Assembly (NCBI GenBank): GCA_017484235.1
Contig: JAFUTM010000171.1
Span: forward strand, 1-6,320
Source of the DNA: Selenomonadaceae bacterium
Lineage (GTDB): Bacteria; Bacillota; Negativicutes; Selenomonadales; Selenomonadaceae
Direction of reading: 5' to 3'
DNA length: 6,320 nucleotides
Shown here in pieces: positions 1 through 6,083 of the stretch (the stretch's first letter is position 1; each line of letters opens with the position of its first letter). Both the position numbers and the translations under genes were made by a program. Under the pieces are notes generated by a model, which saw only the letters and a program-made list of their open reading frames with translations, did no database searches and was not told the DNA's origin.

Positions 1-816
1 CATCAACAGTCTGACTTGACGTACAAGTAAAGCTATAATAGCGGCTTCTTTTCGTTCGTTCATCTGTGCCGTCAATAGATACATGGATTTTTGGAGATTC
101 TTTTCGCCTATGGCTTCAATCAGCGCGAATGATGATACTTCTGGTGGTTCTGCCATTATCGTTTGTAAATCTTTCTTTGTAATCACTGCGCCTTTTACAT
201 AAAGCGCGGTTTTTTCTAACTCGTTATTTAGGTAGTTGAGCGATATTTCTGGCAGCATACTTATTAACTCATTAAAATATTGCCGCGCACCTGTATCCAT
301 TTTTTTATTCAGTGACCTCAATGTATAATCCAGCCATTTATCTATTTCCCACGCCCTCAGCGGATCTGACTCCAGCACGACGCCCACTTTGGCTATCGTT
401 TTGTACAACTTCTTCCGTTTGTCAACGGACTCTTTGGCTGTGAAGATTACATAATTTGTATCCATCATATTTGACAGAGCCTTCATCAATCTGTCCATTG
501 TTGGGTCTTTGGCTTTGCTTTTATTATCTTCGTCCGTCGTGGAGGCTTTATTTTTAAACAGAGCACTATTTTTTACAATTACCACGTTTTTGTCACTGAA
601 AAATGGTGCCGTCTCTATGGCGGCAATAATTTCGTTTATATCGGTCTTCTTGTCGCCATCTATTTTTATCAGACTCTCATTTCGTTCCGATACGTTCGGT
701 AATATTTTATTTAACAAGTCGTTTATTCCGCGATCTATATAGTAGCTCTCTGCTCCGGCGAGCAGGTATACGTGTTTTATTTCTTTTAGGCTGTTTACAA
801 ATTCTCTGTAATTCAT
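1..816 (-). CDS. holA: DNA polymerase III subunit delta (HolA), C-terminus cut by the window edge
   Basis: Delta is the subunit of the clamp-loader complex that opens the beta sliding clamp so it can be loaded on primed DNA in the cytoplasm. The frame is open from the ATG at 816 to base 1, giving 272 residues; family members are usually about 330-345, so part of the C-terminal collar domain lies outside. Visible family features are the N-terminal strand and helix VYLLAGAESYYIDRGINDLL (residues 16-35), the mid segment FTAKESVDKRKKLYKTI, and the third-domain motifs FALIEAIGEKNLQKSMYLL and ALLVRQVRLL, typical of delta. The start is the first usable ATG: an ATG five bases upstream reads Met-Lys-stop. 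A weak GTGGTGA precedes it. The gene is divergent from hypC. Isoleucine is mostly ATA here (15 of 22), unlike accC, where ATT dominates. Identification is from recognised motifs and length, not a search. Confidence 0.88.
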   Translation of the reverse strand, partial: MNYREFVNSLKEIKHVYLLAGAESYYIDRGINDLLNKILPNVSERNESLIKIDGDKKTDINEIIAAIETAPFFSDKNVVIVKNSALFKNKASTTDEDNKSKAKDPTMDRLMKALSNMMDTNYVIFTAKESVDKRKKLYKTIAKVGVVLESDPLRAWEIDKWLDYTLRSLNKKMDTGARQYFNELISMLPEISLNYLNNELEKTALYVKGAVITKKDLQTIMAEPPEVSSFALIEAIGEKNLQKSMYLLTAQMNERKEAAIIALLVRQVRLLM

Positions 817-854
817 TTCATTTCACCACTTTATTTTATTTTTGCGCTATCTAG

Positions 855-883
855 TTTATAACATATAATGCTGCCTTTGTACA
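855..883 (-). promoter_or_regulatory. Candidate sigma-70 promoter for holA
   Basis: On the minus strand TGTACA (878-883) is separated by 17 nt from TATAAA (855-860). The -10 is preceded by TGT, giving an extended -10 (TG-n-TATAAA). It lies about 40 nt upstream of the holA ATG and would start transcription near 848. The -35 matches 4 of 6 and the -10 matches 5 of 6 consensus bases. The region is very AT-rich, so a chance match is possible. Confidence 0.45.
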
Positions 884-913
884 GCGTTTTTATTTAATGA
901 TGACATTTGACAG

Positions 914-942
914 ATATGATATAATAAAAATATTAATCATAT
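914..942. repeat. AT-rich inverted repeat over the hypC promoter
   Basis: ATATGAT (914-920) and ATCATAT (936-942) are perfect inverted copies. Inside them TAATA (922-926) and TATTA (931-935) also pair around an AAAA loop, with only A921 unpaired. The dyad therefore has 12 pairs, covers the -10 hexamer, and ends one base before the hypC Shine-Dalgarno region. It could be an operator, or an RNA hairpin if transcription starts further upstream. All but two pairs are A-T, so chance remains a real explanation. Confidence 0.4.
917..925 (+). promoter_or_regulatory. Candidate extended -10 promoter for hypC-queF
   Basis: TGATATAAT is a perfect extended -10 (TG-n-TATAAT, hexamer 920-925), placing the transcription start near 932, about 23 nt before the hypC ATG. 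No good -35 is found at 17 nt, which extended -10 promoters tolerate. A perfect TTGACA at 907-912 sits only 7 nt upstream, too close to act as its -35. Paired with a -10 around 931-936 it would leave almost no leader. A further TATAAT at 864-869 is an alternative upstream -10. Confidence 0.5.
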
Positions 943-954
943 TGGAGTGATAAT

Positions 955-1182
955 ATGTGTTTAGCTTTTCCAGCAAAAGTCATTGAAATAAAGGATTTAC
1001 TTGCAAAAGTGGAATTGTCCGGCGTAACACGAGATGTAAGTTTGATGTTGCTGCCGGAAGCAAAACTCGGCGACTATGTTTTAGTACACGCCGGCTTTGC
1101 AATGCAAATTGTTCAGAAACAAGACGTAGATGAAATGCTGGCGTTATTTGATGAAATGGACGGCGCGCCCAGAACAGTTTAA
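955..1182 (+). CDS. hypC: Hydrogenase maturation chaperone HypC
   Basis: HypC is a small cytoplasmic chaperone. With HypD it carries the Fe(CN)2CO group and delivers it to the large subunit of [NiFe] hydrogenase. The 75-residue product has the family N-terminus MCLAFPAKVIEI, with the essential Cys2, and the conserved GDYVLVHAGFAMQI segment (residues 39-52) in the small beta-barrel; 75 residues is normal for the family. The ATG follows GGAG (944-947) by 7 nt. The stop is 35 nt before queF, so the two probably share a transcript. The other hyp genes (hypA, B, D, E, F) and hydrogenase structural genes are not next to it, so hypC sits apart from the usual cluster here. Related HupF proteins share the fold, but the length and N-terminus fit HypC. 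Confidence 0.93.
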   Translation: MCLAFPAKVIEIKDLLAKVELSGVTRDVSLMLLPEAKLGDYVLVHAGFAMQIVQKQDVDEMLALFDEMDGAPRTV

Positions 1183-1217
1183 AATAATAAAAATTTTAAT
1201 CAAATTGAGGTATTTAT

Positions 1218-1655
1218 ATGTCGGATAATCTTAAACATTTAGGCAATGAAACTAATTATGTTTACAATTATAAACCGGAAGTCTTGGAGTCGATTGATAA
1301 TAAAAATTCAGATCGTGATTATTTTGTCAATCTCGTTTGCGAAGAATTTACCTGTGTCTGTCCGATAACTCGCCAGCCGGACTTTGCAACTATAATTATC
1401 AATTATATTCCAGATGAAAAACTCGTTGAAAGCAAGAGTTTGAAACTCTATCTGACGAGTTTTAGAAATTTTGGCACTTTTCACGAAGATGTTGTCAATA
1501 CCATTGCAAGTGATTTAATTAAGCTTCTCGCTCCGCGTTACATTGAAGTTACCGGTGATTTTAGCGTACGCGGCGGCATCTCAATAAAGCCCTATGTAAA
1601 TTTTGGCACTGGCAAATTTGAGCAGCTTGCTGTTAAACGTCTTGAATCTCATTGA
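1218..1655 (+). CDS. queF: NADPH-dependent 7-cyano-7-deazaguanine reductase QueF
   Basis: QueF reduces the nitrile of preQ0 to the amine preQ1 using two NADPH, the step before insertion of preQ1 into tRNA for queuosine. The 145-residue protein is the short unimodular type with a T-fold. EFTCVCPITRQPDFATI (residues 43-59) holds the catalytic Cys48, which forms the thioimide with preQ0, and the acid Asp55. ESKSLKLYL (71-79) is the QueF signature involved in NADPH binding. SFRNFGTFHED (81-91) and the PRYIEVTGDFSVRGGISI segment (106-123) are also conserved. A second cysteine, Cys46, lies two residues before the catalytic one. The ATG is preceded by GAGG (1207-1210) with 7-nt spacing. No other queuosine genes (queC, D, E) are in the window, and no preQ1 riboswitch is evident before it. 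It is probably co-transcribed with hypC. Confidence 0.95.
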   Translation: MSDNLKHLGNETNYVYNYKPEVLESIDNKNSDRDYFVNLVCEEFTCVCPITRQPDFATIIINYIPDEKLVESKSLKLYLTSFRNFGTFHEDVVNTIASDLIKLLAPRYIEVTGDFSVRGGISIKPYVNFGTGKFEQLAVKRLESH

Positions 1656-1681
1656 AAATTTTTTTGTATTATGTATTGCAT

Positions 1682-1709
1682 TTGACATAAGAATCATTTA
1701 TTATAGCAT
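1682..1709 (+). promoter_or_regulatory. Candidate promoter for accC
   Basis: A perfect TTGACA (1682-1687) is followed after 16 nt by TAGCAT (1704-1709, 4 of 6). An alternative -10, TATTAT (1699-1704), matches 5 of 6 but has only the poor TTGCAT (1676-1681) as a -35. Either would start transcription around 1711-1716, giving a leader of about 60 nt. The -10 overlaps the left arm of the hairpin at 1705-1743. Confidence 0.4.
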
Positions 1710-1750
1710 TATGAATAATCGTAAAAGTATTGTTTATAATGCTTTTATTT
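1705..1750 (+). terminator. Long AU-rich hairpin with U-rich tail between queF and accC (terminator or leader attenuator)
   Basis: Bases 1705-1719 pair with 1729-1743 in 15 consecutive pairs around a 9-nt loop (CGTAAAAGT). The tail TTTTATTTT follows (1743-1751). Two of the pairs (1713-1735 and 1716-1732) are G-U in plus-strand RNA and would be mismatches in minus-strand RNA, so the fold is specific to the plus transcript. The likely role is termination of hypC-queF transcripts. It ends about 18 nt before the accC Shine-Dalgarno and could also act on read-through into accC. The stem is AU-rich, so terminator strength is uncertain. Confidence 0.5.
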
Positions 1751-1761
1751 TAACGATAATT

Positions 1762-1766
1762 GGAGG
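1762..1766 (+). promoter_or_regulatory. Shine-Dalgarno deciding the GTG start of accC
   Basis: GGAGG, within TGGAGGTG, lies 7 nt before the GTG at 1774. Earlier in-frame ATG codons at 1603 (inside queF) and 1711 (inside the hairpin) have no comparable site, and the sequence between them and the GTG does not resemble a biotin carboxylase. Confidence 0.85.
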
Positions 1767-1773
1767 TGTTTAC

Positions 1774-3225
1774 GTGTTTAAAAGAGTATTGATAGCTAAT
1801 CGTGGTGAGATTGCCGTAAGAGTGATTAGGGCGTGCCAGGAACTTGGCATTGAGACGGTCGCAATTTATTCTGATGCGGATAAAAACGCACTCCATGTGC
1901 AAATGGCAGATGTCCATTATCGAGTTGGAACTTCTGATGCAATGGACAGTTATCTCAATCGTAATGCAATCATTGATGCGGCGATTAAAACGGAAGCTGA
2001 TGCCGTTCATCCTGGTTATGGTTTCTTATCTGAAGATGATCAATTTGCCGAAATGGTCACGAAAGCTGGCTTGACGTGGATAGGGCCAATGCCGGAAACA
2101 ATCAAGCTTGTCGGCGATAAAGATGCAGCACGTGCGTCGGTTGCGCCGTCTGGTATACCTATGGCTAAAGGCAGTGATCCGTTGACAAGTAATGAAATGG
2201 CGATTGAGGCTGCCCGCGAGGTTAAATATCCGGTCATCTTGAAACCGGTCAGCGGTGGCGGCGGTAAGAGTATGTTCATTGCTCATAATGAGACCGAACT
2301 CAAAAAGATTCTGCAAATTGTCGACGTTACGAAAACCAGATTTTATTTTGAGCATTACATTGAGCGTTCACGTCATATCGAAGTTCAGATTGTCGCTGAT
2401 TATTTTGGTGAGGTTCTGCATCTTGGTGAGCGTGAATGTTCCATTCAGCGTCGCAATCAGAAGCTTTTGGAAGAGTCGCCTTCAATTGCACTGACTGATG
2501 AAATGCGTGAACACGTTGGTAAACTTGCCGTTAAAGCTGCAAAAAGTGTTCATTACTCCAGCATTGGCACGGTTGAATTTCTGCTTGATCTTGCAACTAA
2601 TGACTTTTATTTTATGGAGATAAATCCACGTGTGCAGGTTGAGCACGGAATTACTGAAGCAGTGACGGGCATTGACTTAGTTAAAACCCAGATTAACATT
2701 GCCGCCAATGAGCCGCTTGATTTTACGCAAAAAGATGTTAAGATTACTGGTCACGCGATTGAGTGTCGCATCAATGCAGAAGATCCAGATAATCACTTTA
2801 TGCCGTCGCCTGGCAGAATTTATTTTATGCACGAGCCGAGCGGTCCGCGTGTAAGATTTGAAAGTGGCATTACAGCCGGACTTGCAATTGAGCCATATTA
2901 TGATTCTTTAATTGCAAAGGTCATAACTCACGGACGTACTCGCGGTGACGCAATCCTCATTATGCAGCGTGCGCTCAATGAATTTATTATCGAGGGCGAG
3001 ACAGAATCTGGTGATGAAGTTAAAACGACCATTTCCTTGCATAAACGTATACTTGATGACAATCACTTCCGCACCGGCAATATCTACACTCAGTTTATAA
3101 AGAAACGTCTGCCAGTCTATGAAACAATTAAAAAGAAGCTGACCCTTAAAGAAAAGATGCAGCTTACTCAAACGCTTGGCGAAAATCTCACAAAGGCCAT
3201 TGATGAAGGTATTGATTACACCTAA
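1774..3225 (+). CDS. accC: Biotin carboxylase subunit (acetyl-CoA/pyruvate carboxylase family)
   Basis: The enzyme carboxylates biotin on a separate carrier protein using ATP and bicarbonate. The 483 residues start at GTG with FKRVLIANRGEIAVRVIRAC. The pre-ATP-grasp domain includes HPGYGFLSE (79-87). In the ATP-grasp domain Lys116, Lys157, the loop GGGGK (161-165), His201, ERECSIQRR (219-227), Lys230, Glu268, and Glu282/Asn284/Arg286/Glu290 in MEINPRVQVEH match the catalytic and ATP-binding set of E. coli AccC. The C-terminal domain has CRINAEDP and EPYYDSLIAKVI. There is no biotinyl or transferase domain, and no carrier or transferase gene adjoins. AccC is usually about 450 residues; here there is a short insertion near 408-415 and a longer C-terminal tail. 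Ser166 replaces the usual Gly after GGGG[RK], and Asn228 replaces the usual His in QRRHQK. Whether it serves acetyl-CoA, pyruvate or another acyl-CoA carboxylase cannot be told from sequence, so the symbol is generic. Confidence 0.88.
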   Translation: MFKRVLIANRGEIAVRVIRACQELGIETVAIYSDADKNALHVQMADVHYRVGTSDAMDSYLNRNAIIDAAIKTEADAVHPGYGFLSEDDQFAEMVTKAGLTWIGPMPETIKLVGDKDAARASVAPSGIPMAKGSDPLTSNEMAIEAAREVKYPVILKPVSGGGGKSMFIAHNETELKKILQIVDVTKTRFYFEHYIERSRHIEVQIVADYFGEVLHLGERECSIQRRNQKLLEESPSIALTDEMREHVGKLAVKAAKSVHYSSIGTVEFLLDLATNDFYFMEINPRVQVEHGITEAVTGIDLVKTQINIAANEPLDFTQKDVKITGHAIECRINAEDPDNHFMPSPGRIYFMHEPSGPRVRFESGITAGLAIEPYYDSLIAKVITHGRTRGDAILIMQRALNEFIIEGETESGDEVKTTISLHKRILDDNHFRTGNIYTQFIKKRLPVYETIKKKLTLKEKMQLTQTLGENLTKAIDEGIDYT

Positions 3226-3245
3226 TTAATCGAAATTACATAAAT

Positions 3246-3284
3246 AAAAAGTCGTAGTCTATTTAGGTAGAATTACGACTTTTT
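3246..3284. terminator. Bidirectional intrinsic terminator between accC and ydcF
   Basis: AAAAAGTCGTA (3246-3256) and TACGACTTTTT (3274-3284) are perfect inverted copies, an 11-bp stem with a 17-nt loop. Read on either strand, the stem ends in a run of U (five T on plus, then AATTTTT; five T then ATTT on minus). It lies 20 nt after the accC stop and about 64 nt after the ydcF stop on the other strand, so it can serve both convergent units. Confidence 0.85.
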
Positions 3285-3347
3285 AATTTTTCACCGTCAA
3301 TTATAAGTTGTCTTAACAGGTCAACACCATTGCCGTCGATACATCTT

Positions 3348-4112
3348 CTATACCTTTATCGCTTGCCTGACTTTATAGAATTTACTGACAAACTCAAATG
3401 CCTCTTGGACTTTTAGCGGTATGTCGACGTGTGCAATAAAGTTTTTGCCATTTGGCCCGTAACCGTTTACGTCATCAGTTAAACGAGGAATTTCGCCCAA
3501 CAATAAGTTTACATATCTTTCAACATTCCACATGCCCAAAATATTCGTATCATAGACCAGCTCGGAATCTTTATCAACGATTTTAGCTTGATAGGTCGCA
3601 TAATTTATCGCCAAAATTTCAGGGCGATATTTTGTTAATCCGGCATACATTCTCCGCTGCATTGTCGCATCTTGTGCCAGGATTATATTTTTGTAAGAAA
3701 TTTTATTTTCATCAAGTAATTTTAACATTAAAGTTATATTGTTGCCGCAGTTTGTAGATTCACTTTCTAAGTAATCTGCAGACAGATTGTAACGCAAATT
3801 TATATATTTATTAAAAATTTCAGCTTCCGACAAATTTTTAGTATTAATACCAGGATAAATCTCATTCATTTTAATACGCAGAGTCTCTGTAGTATGACCT
3901 GCACCGCCAACAATAAGGTAAGTCTTAGCAATCTGATTTTTGATTGCCTCAGCCAGAATATCGCCGCCCGCTAAAATTGAGCCGCCGAACAGAACCATAA
4001 CATCTGCCCGTTTAAAGCCAAAGGTATTGTTTAGCTCACTTTGGGTGAGTGCACTCACGTCACGCATACCGCAAAATTCTGCCAAAATATTAATTTGTTC
4101 AAAAAGTTTCAT
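3348..4112 (-). CDS. ydcF: YdcF-family (DUF218) protein
   Basis: The product has 254 residues and resembles E. coli YdcF (266 residues) along its length. Conserved stretches are VLFGGSILAGGD (40-51), the glycine loop IVGGAGHTTET (67-77), ESTNCGNN (118-125), QDATMQRRM (147-155), MWNVERYVNLLLGEIPRL (194-211) and GYGPNGKNFIAHVDIP (217-232). YdcF of E. coli has been reported to bind S-adenosylmethionine, but its cellular role is unknown, so no reaction is assigned. No signal peptide or membrane segment is seen, unlike the membrane-anchored DUF218 proteins such as SanA and ElyC, so it is probably cytoplasmic. The ATG at 4112 is chosen over the upstream in-frame ATG at 4172 because AAAGGTGG lies directly before it and the first 20 residues of the longer form overlap the end of priA. 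It starts 31 nt after the priA stop and is probably in the same operon. Confidence 0.88.
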   Translation of the reverse strand: MKLFEQINILAEFCGMRDVSALTQSELNNTFGFKRADVMVLFGGSILAGGDILAEAIKNQIAKTYLIVGGAGHTTETLRIKMNEIYPGINTKNLSEAEIFNKYINLRYNLSADYLESESTNCGNNITLMLKLLDENKISYKNIILAQDATMQRRMYAGLTKYRPEILAINYATYQAKIVDKDSELVYDTNILGMWNVERYVNLLLGEIPRLTDDVNGYGPNGKNFIAHVDIPLKVQEAFEFVSKFYKVRQAIKV

Positions 4113-4116
4113 ATTA

Positions 4117-4124
4117 CCACCTTT
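4117..4124 (-). promoter_or_regulatory. Shine-Dalgarno deciding the ydcF start
   Basis: On the minus strand AAAGGTGG sits four bases (TAAT) before the ATG at 4112. The upstream alternative at 4172 lies within priA coding sequence and has no such site. Confidence 0.7.
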
Positions 4125-4143
4125 AATAACAGTTGTTTGCGTT

Positions 4144-6000
4144 TTAAAACATAGATACAGGATCGATGTCAATCGTTATGTCGTCTCGTATGTGCAAATT
4201 ATGTTTTTGAATAAATCTTCGGACGGCCGGCAAATTAGAAGTCTTAATTAAAATTACGAATCGATAAATATCTTTATATTTTGAAATGATTGCCGGAGCC
4301 ATAATCAATTTAGAATTGAGAATACGTAATTTGGACTCGTCGGAGCAATTATTCAATTCATCATTTGTGCGGATTTCTAATTCATAATTGTTAAATGCAG
4401 ACGCAATTGCTTTTGCCTCCGCTTTAACTTTTTCTTCACTTTTGCCGGTAAATAGAAGTTTAACCAGCCGGCTGTACGGCGGATAAAACAATTCTTTACG
4501 AAGCGGCAGCTCATAATTACAGAATCCGTCATAATCCTGTTTACAGCCCATAATGACTGCCTGGTGCTCAGGATTATACGCCTGTACAATGACCTTGCCT
4601 TTTATATTTGCACGTCCGGCACGTCCAGCCGCCTGCGTAATGAGCATAAAGCACTGTTCACTGGAACGAAAATCTGGAATATTTAGCGTTGAGTCTGCGC
4701 TTAAAATGCCGACGGCAGTCACATTTTCAATGTCGTGACCTTTGGCAACCATCTGCGTGCCAAAAAGTATATCATATTCACGGTTCTTAAACATATTGAG
4801 CATTTTTTGATGTGAAAATTTTTTGCCGGTGGTGTCTCTGTCCATACGCAAAATTTTAGCATTGGGCAGAGCTATTTTTAATGCTTGCTCTAATCGTTGA
4901 GTACCGGAACCAAAATATTTTATATACCGGCTGCCGCATTTTGGACAAATATCGGGCGGCACTTCTTCTAAATCGCAATGATGACAGCGCAGTTTTACAT
5001 CACTGTGATAGACCATGGGCATACCGCAGTCACGACACTTAACGACCTCACCGCATTCTCGGCACATAACAAAAGTTGAATAGCCGCGTCGATTTAATAA
5101 AAGAATTGCCTGCTGATTGCTGTCAATAGTATCTTGAAGAAGTTTTAATAAGGCGCGTGATAAAACGTTGCGGTTGCCCATTTTTAACTCTTTACGCATA
5201 TCAATGCATTTAACTTCCGGCAGTTGGTTATCACTTATCCTATGAGGCAATTTTAATAAAGTCAGTTCGCCTGTCTTTGCACGGTAATAGGTTTCTAAAC
5301 ACGGCGTGGCACTTCCAAAGACTATTGCCGCATTGTGAAATTTTGCAAATTGTTCGGCGACAACACGGGCGTGATAATGAGGTGCTTCACTTTGTTTATA
5401 TGAATAATCCTGCTCTTCGTCAATCACAAACAGGCCAACGTTATCTATTGGAGTGAATAACGCTGACCTTGCGCCAATCACAACGCCGACGCTACCGCTG
5501 CGGATTTTATGAAAGGCATCACCGCGTTCATCAATGGACAGGCGGCTGTGCAAAACGATAATGTCCTTAAAATGTCGTTTAAACTCATAAACAATCTGAC
5601 CAGTGAGAGAAATTTCCGGCACAAGTATCACGGCACGCCGGCCACTTTTTCTAGCATATTTGGTCAGCTCAATATAAACCTGAGTTTTGCCGGAACCAGT
5701 CACGCCGTGAAGCAGGAAACCTTGATAACGTCTGCTTTCAATACATTCAGAGACAGCATCAATCGCGGCACGCTGTTCATCAGTTACATTTAAAAATTTT
5801 TTCTCAGCTTTAATTCCGCCGTAGCTGTCACGAAGGACACGGCGGCGTTCAATTTCAATTAAGTCCATATCTCTTAATGATTTAACAATGGCTGAGCTTA
5901 TTGATTCATTTTGCAAGTCAATCTGTGATAATTCCGGCTTGCATTTTAATAAGTTTAGCAAACGTATCTTAGCCTTATTGCGTTTGTCTATATTGTTCAA
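4144..6000 (-). CDS. priA: Primosomal replication-restart helicase PriA, N-terminally truncated
   Basis: PriA is a 3'-5' superfamily-2 helicase that recognises stalled forks and reloads the replisome. Counting from TTG at 6000 (618 residues): a winged-helix segment (about 11-55), Walker A GVTGSGKT (99-106), motif Ia LVPEISLTGQ (126-135), motif II DEEQ (194-197), motif III GSATP (229-233), eight zinc-binding cysteines (313, 316, 322, 325, 339, 342, 352, 355), GTQMVAKGHD (414-423), QAAGRAGR (456-463) and the C-terminal end DIDPVSMF. Full PriA is about 730-820 residues with Walker A near 225-300, so the 3'-DNA-binding domain is missing. PriA-like codons continue without a stop up to about 6083, where an IS right end begins. 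TTG 6000 is only the first conventional in-frame start and has no Shine-Dalgarno; the next is ATG 5868 behind a weak AAGAG. It is probably a disrupted gene. Motif II has Gln where PriA normally has His. Confidence 0.9.
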   Translation of the reverse strand: MNNIDKRNKAKIRLLNLLKCKPELSQIDLQNESISSAIVKSLRDMDLIEIERRRVLRDSYGGIKAEKKFLNVTDEQRAAIDAVSECIESRRYQGFLLHGVTGSGKTQVYIELTKYARKSGRRAVILVPEISLTGQIVYEFKRHFKDIIVLHSRLSIDERGDAFHKIRSGSVGVVIGARSALFTPIDNVGLFVIDEEQDYSYKQSEAPHYHARVVAEQFAKFHNAAIVFGSATPCLETYYRAKTGELTLLKLPHRISDNQLPEVKCIDMRKELKMGNRNVLSRALLKLLQDTIDSNQQAILLLNRRGYSTFVMCRECGEVVKCRDCGMPMVYHSDVKLRCHHCDLEEVPPDICPKCGSRYIKYFGSGTQRLEQALKIALPNAKILRMDRDTTGKKFSHQKMLNMFKNREYDILFGTQMVAKGHDIENVTAVGILSADSTLNIPDFRSSEQCFMLITQAAGRAGRANIKGKVIVQAYNPEHQAVIMGCKQDYDGFCNYELPLRKELFYPPYSRLVKLLFTGKSEEKVKAEAKAIASAFNNYELEIRTNDELNNCSDESKLRILNSKLIMAPAIISKYKDIYRFVILIKTSNLPAVRRFIQKHNLHIRDDITIDIDPVSMF

Positions 6001-6083
6001 TACTTCGTCAATATTAATACCAGATTTTATTTTGATGATGTTTTCGTAAATGGCAGTAATCTTTCTGCTTTTATTGCCAGGCC
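6001..6083 (-). pseudogene. priA: Residual priA codons between the IS right end and the first usable start
   Basis: In the priA frame the minus strand reads PGNKSRKITAIYENIIKIKS and then GINIDEV, running straight into residue 1 of the fragment. This fits the PriA region just before the winged helix, which often has an (L)PG[x]RxRKI-like start. There is no ATG, GTG or TTG here. The frame stays open through the right-end hairpin to a TGA at 6133-6135, but that part is not PriA-like. Confidence 0.65.

Noticed and set aside
509..742. 77-residue plus-strand open frame
   Set aside because: It is antisense within holA, which has clear family motifs on the minus strand, and has no ribosome binding site or recognisable similarity.
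817..954. preQ1 riboswitch in the hypC-queF leader
   Set aside because: I could not find a preQ1 aptamer-like GC-rich hairpin followed by an A-rich tail. The sequence is nearly all A and T, and the probable leader is only about 23 nt.
1656..1681. Intrinsic terminator directly after queF at the T-run (1660s)
   Set aside because: There is a run of T but no stem before it. The better candidate is the hairpin at 1705-1750.
1603..1773. 57-residue N-terminal extension of the biotin carboxylase frame
   Set aside because: It overlaps queF, crosses the promoter and hairpin, has no Shine-Dalgarno, and family similarity starts exactly at the GTG at 1774.
1844..2494. Several 76-109 residue open frames on both strands inside accC
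   Set aside because: They are shadows of the biotin carboxylase frame with no independent start signals or family features.
3263..3346. Short minus-strand open stretch reading CIDGNGVDLLRQLIIDGEKL and ending in the terminator loop
   Set aside because: It looks protein-like but has no start codon and is too short. It lies after the complete ydcF end, so it is more likely chance than a gene remnant.
4113..4172. 20-residue N-terminal extension of YdcF
   Set aside because: It overlaps the priA stop and lacks a ribosome binding site, whereas AAAGGTGG precedes the ATG at 4112.
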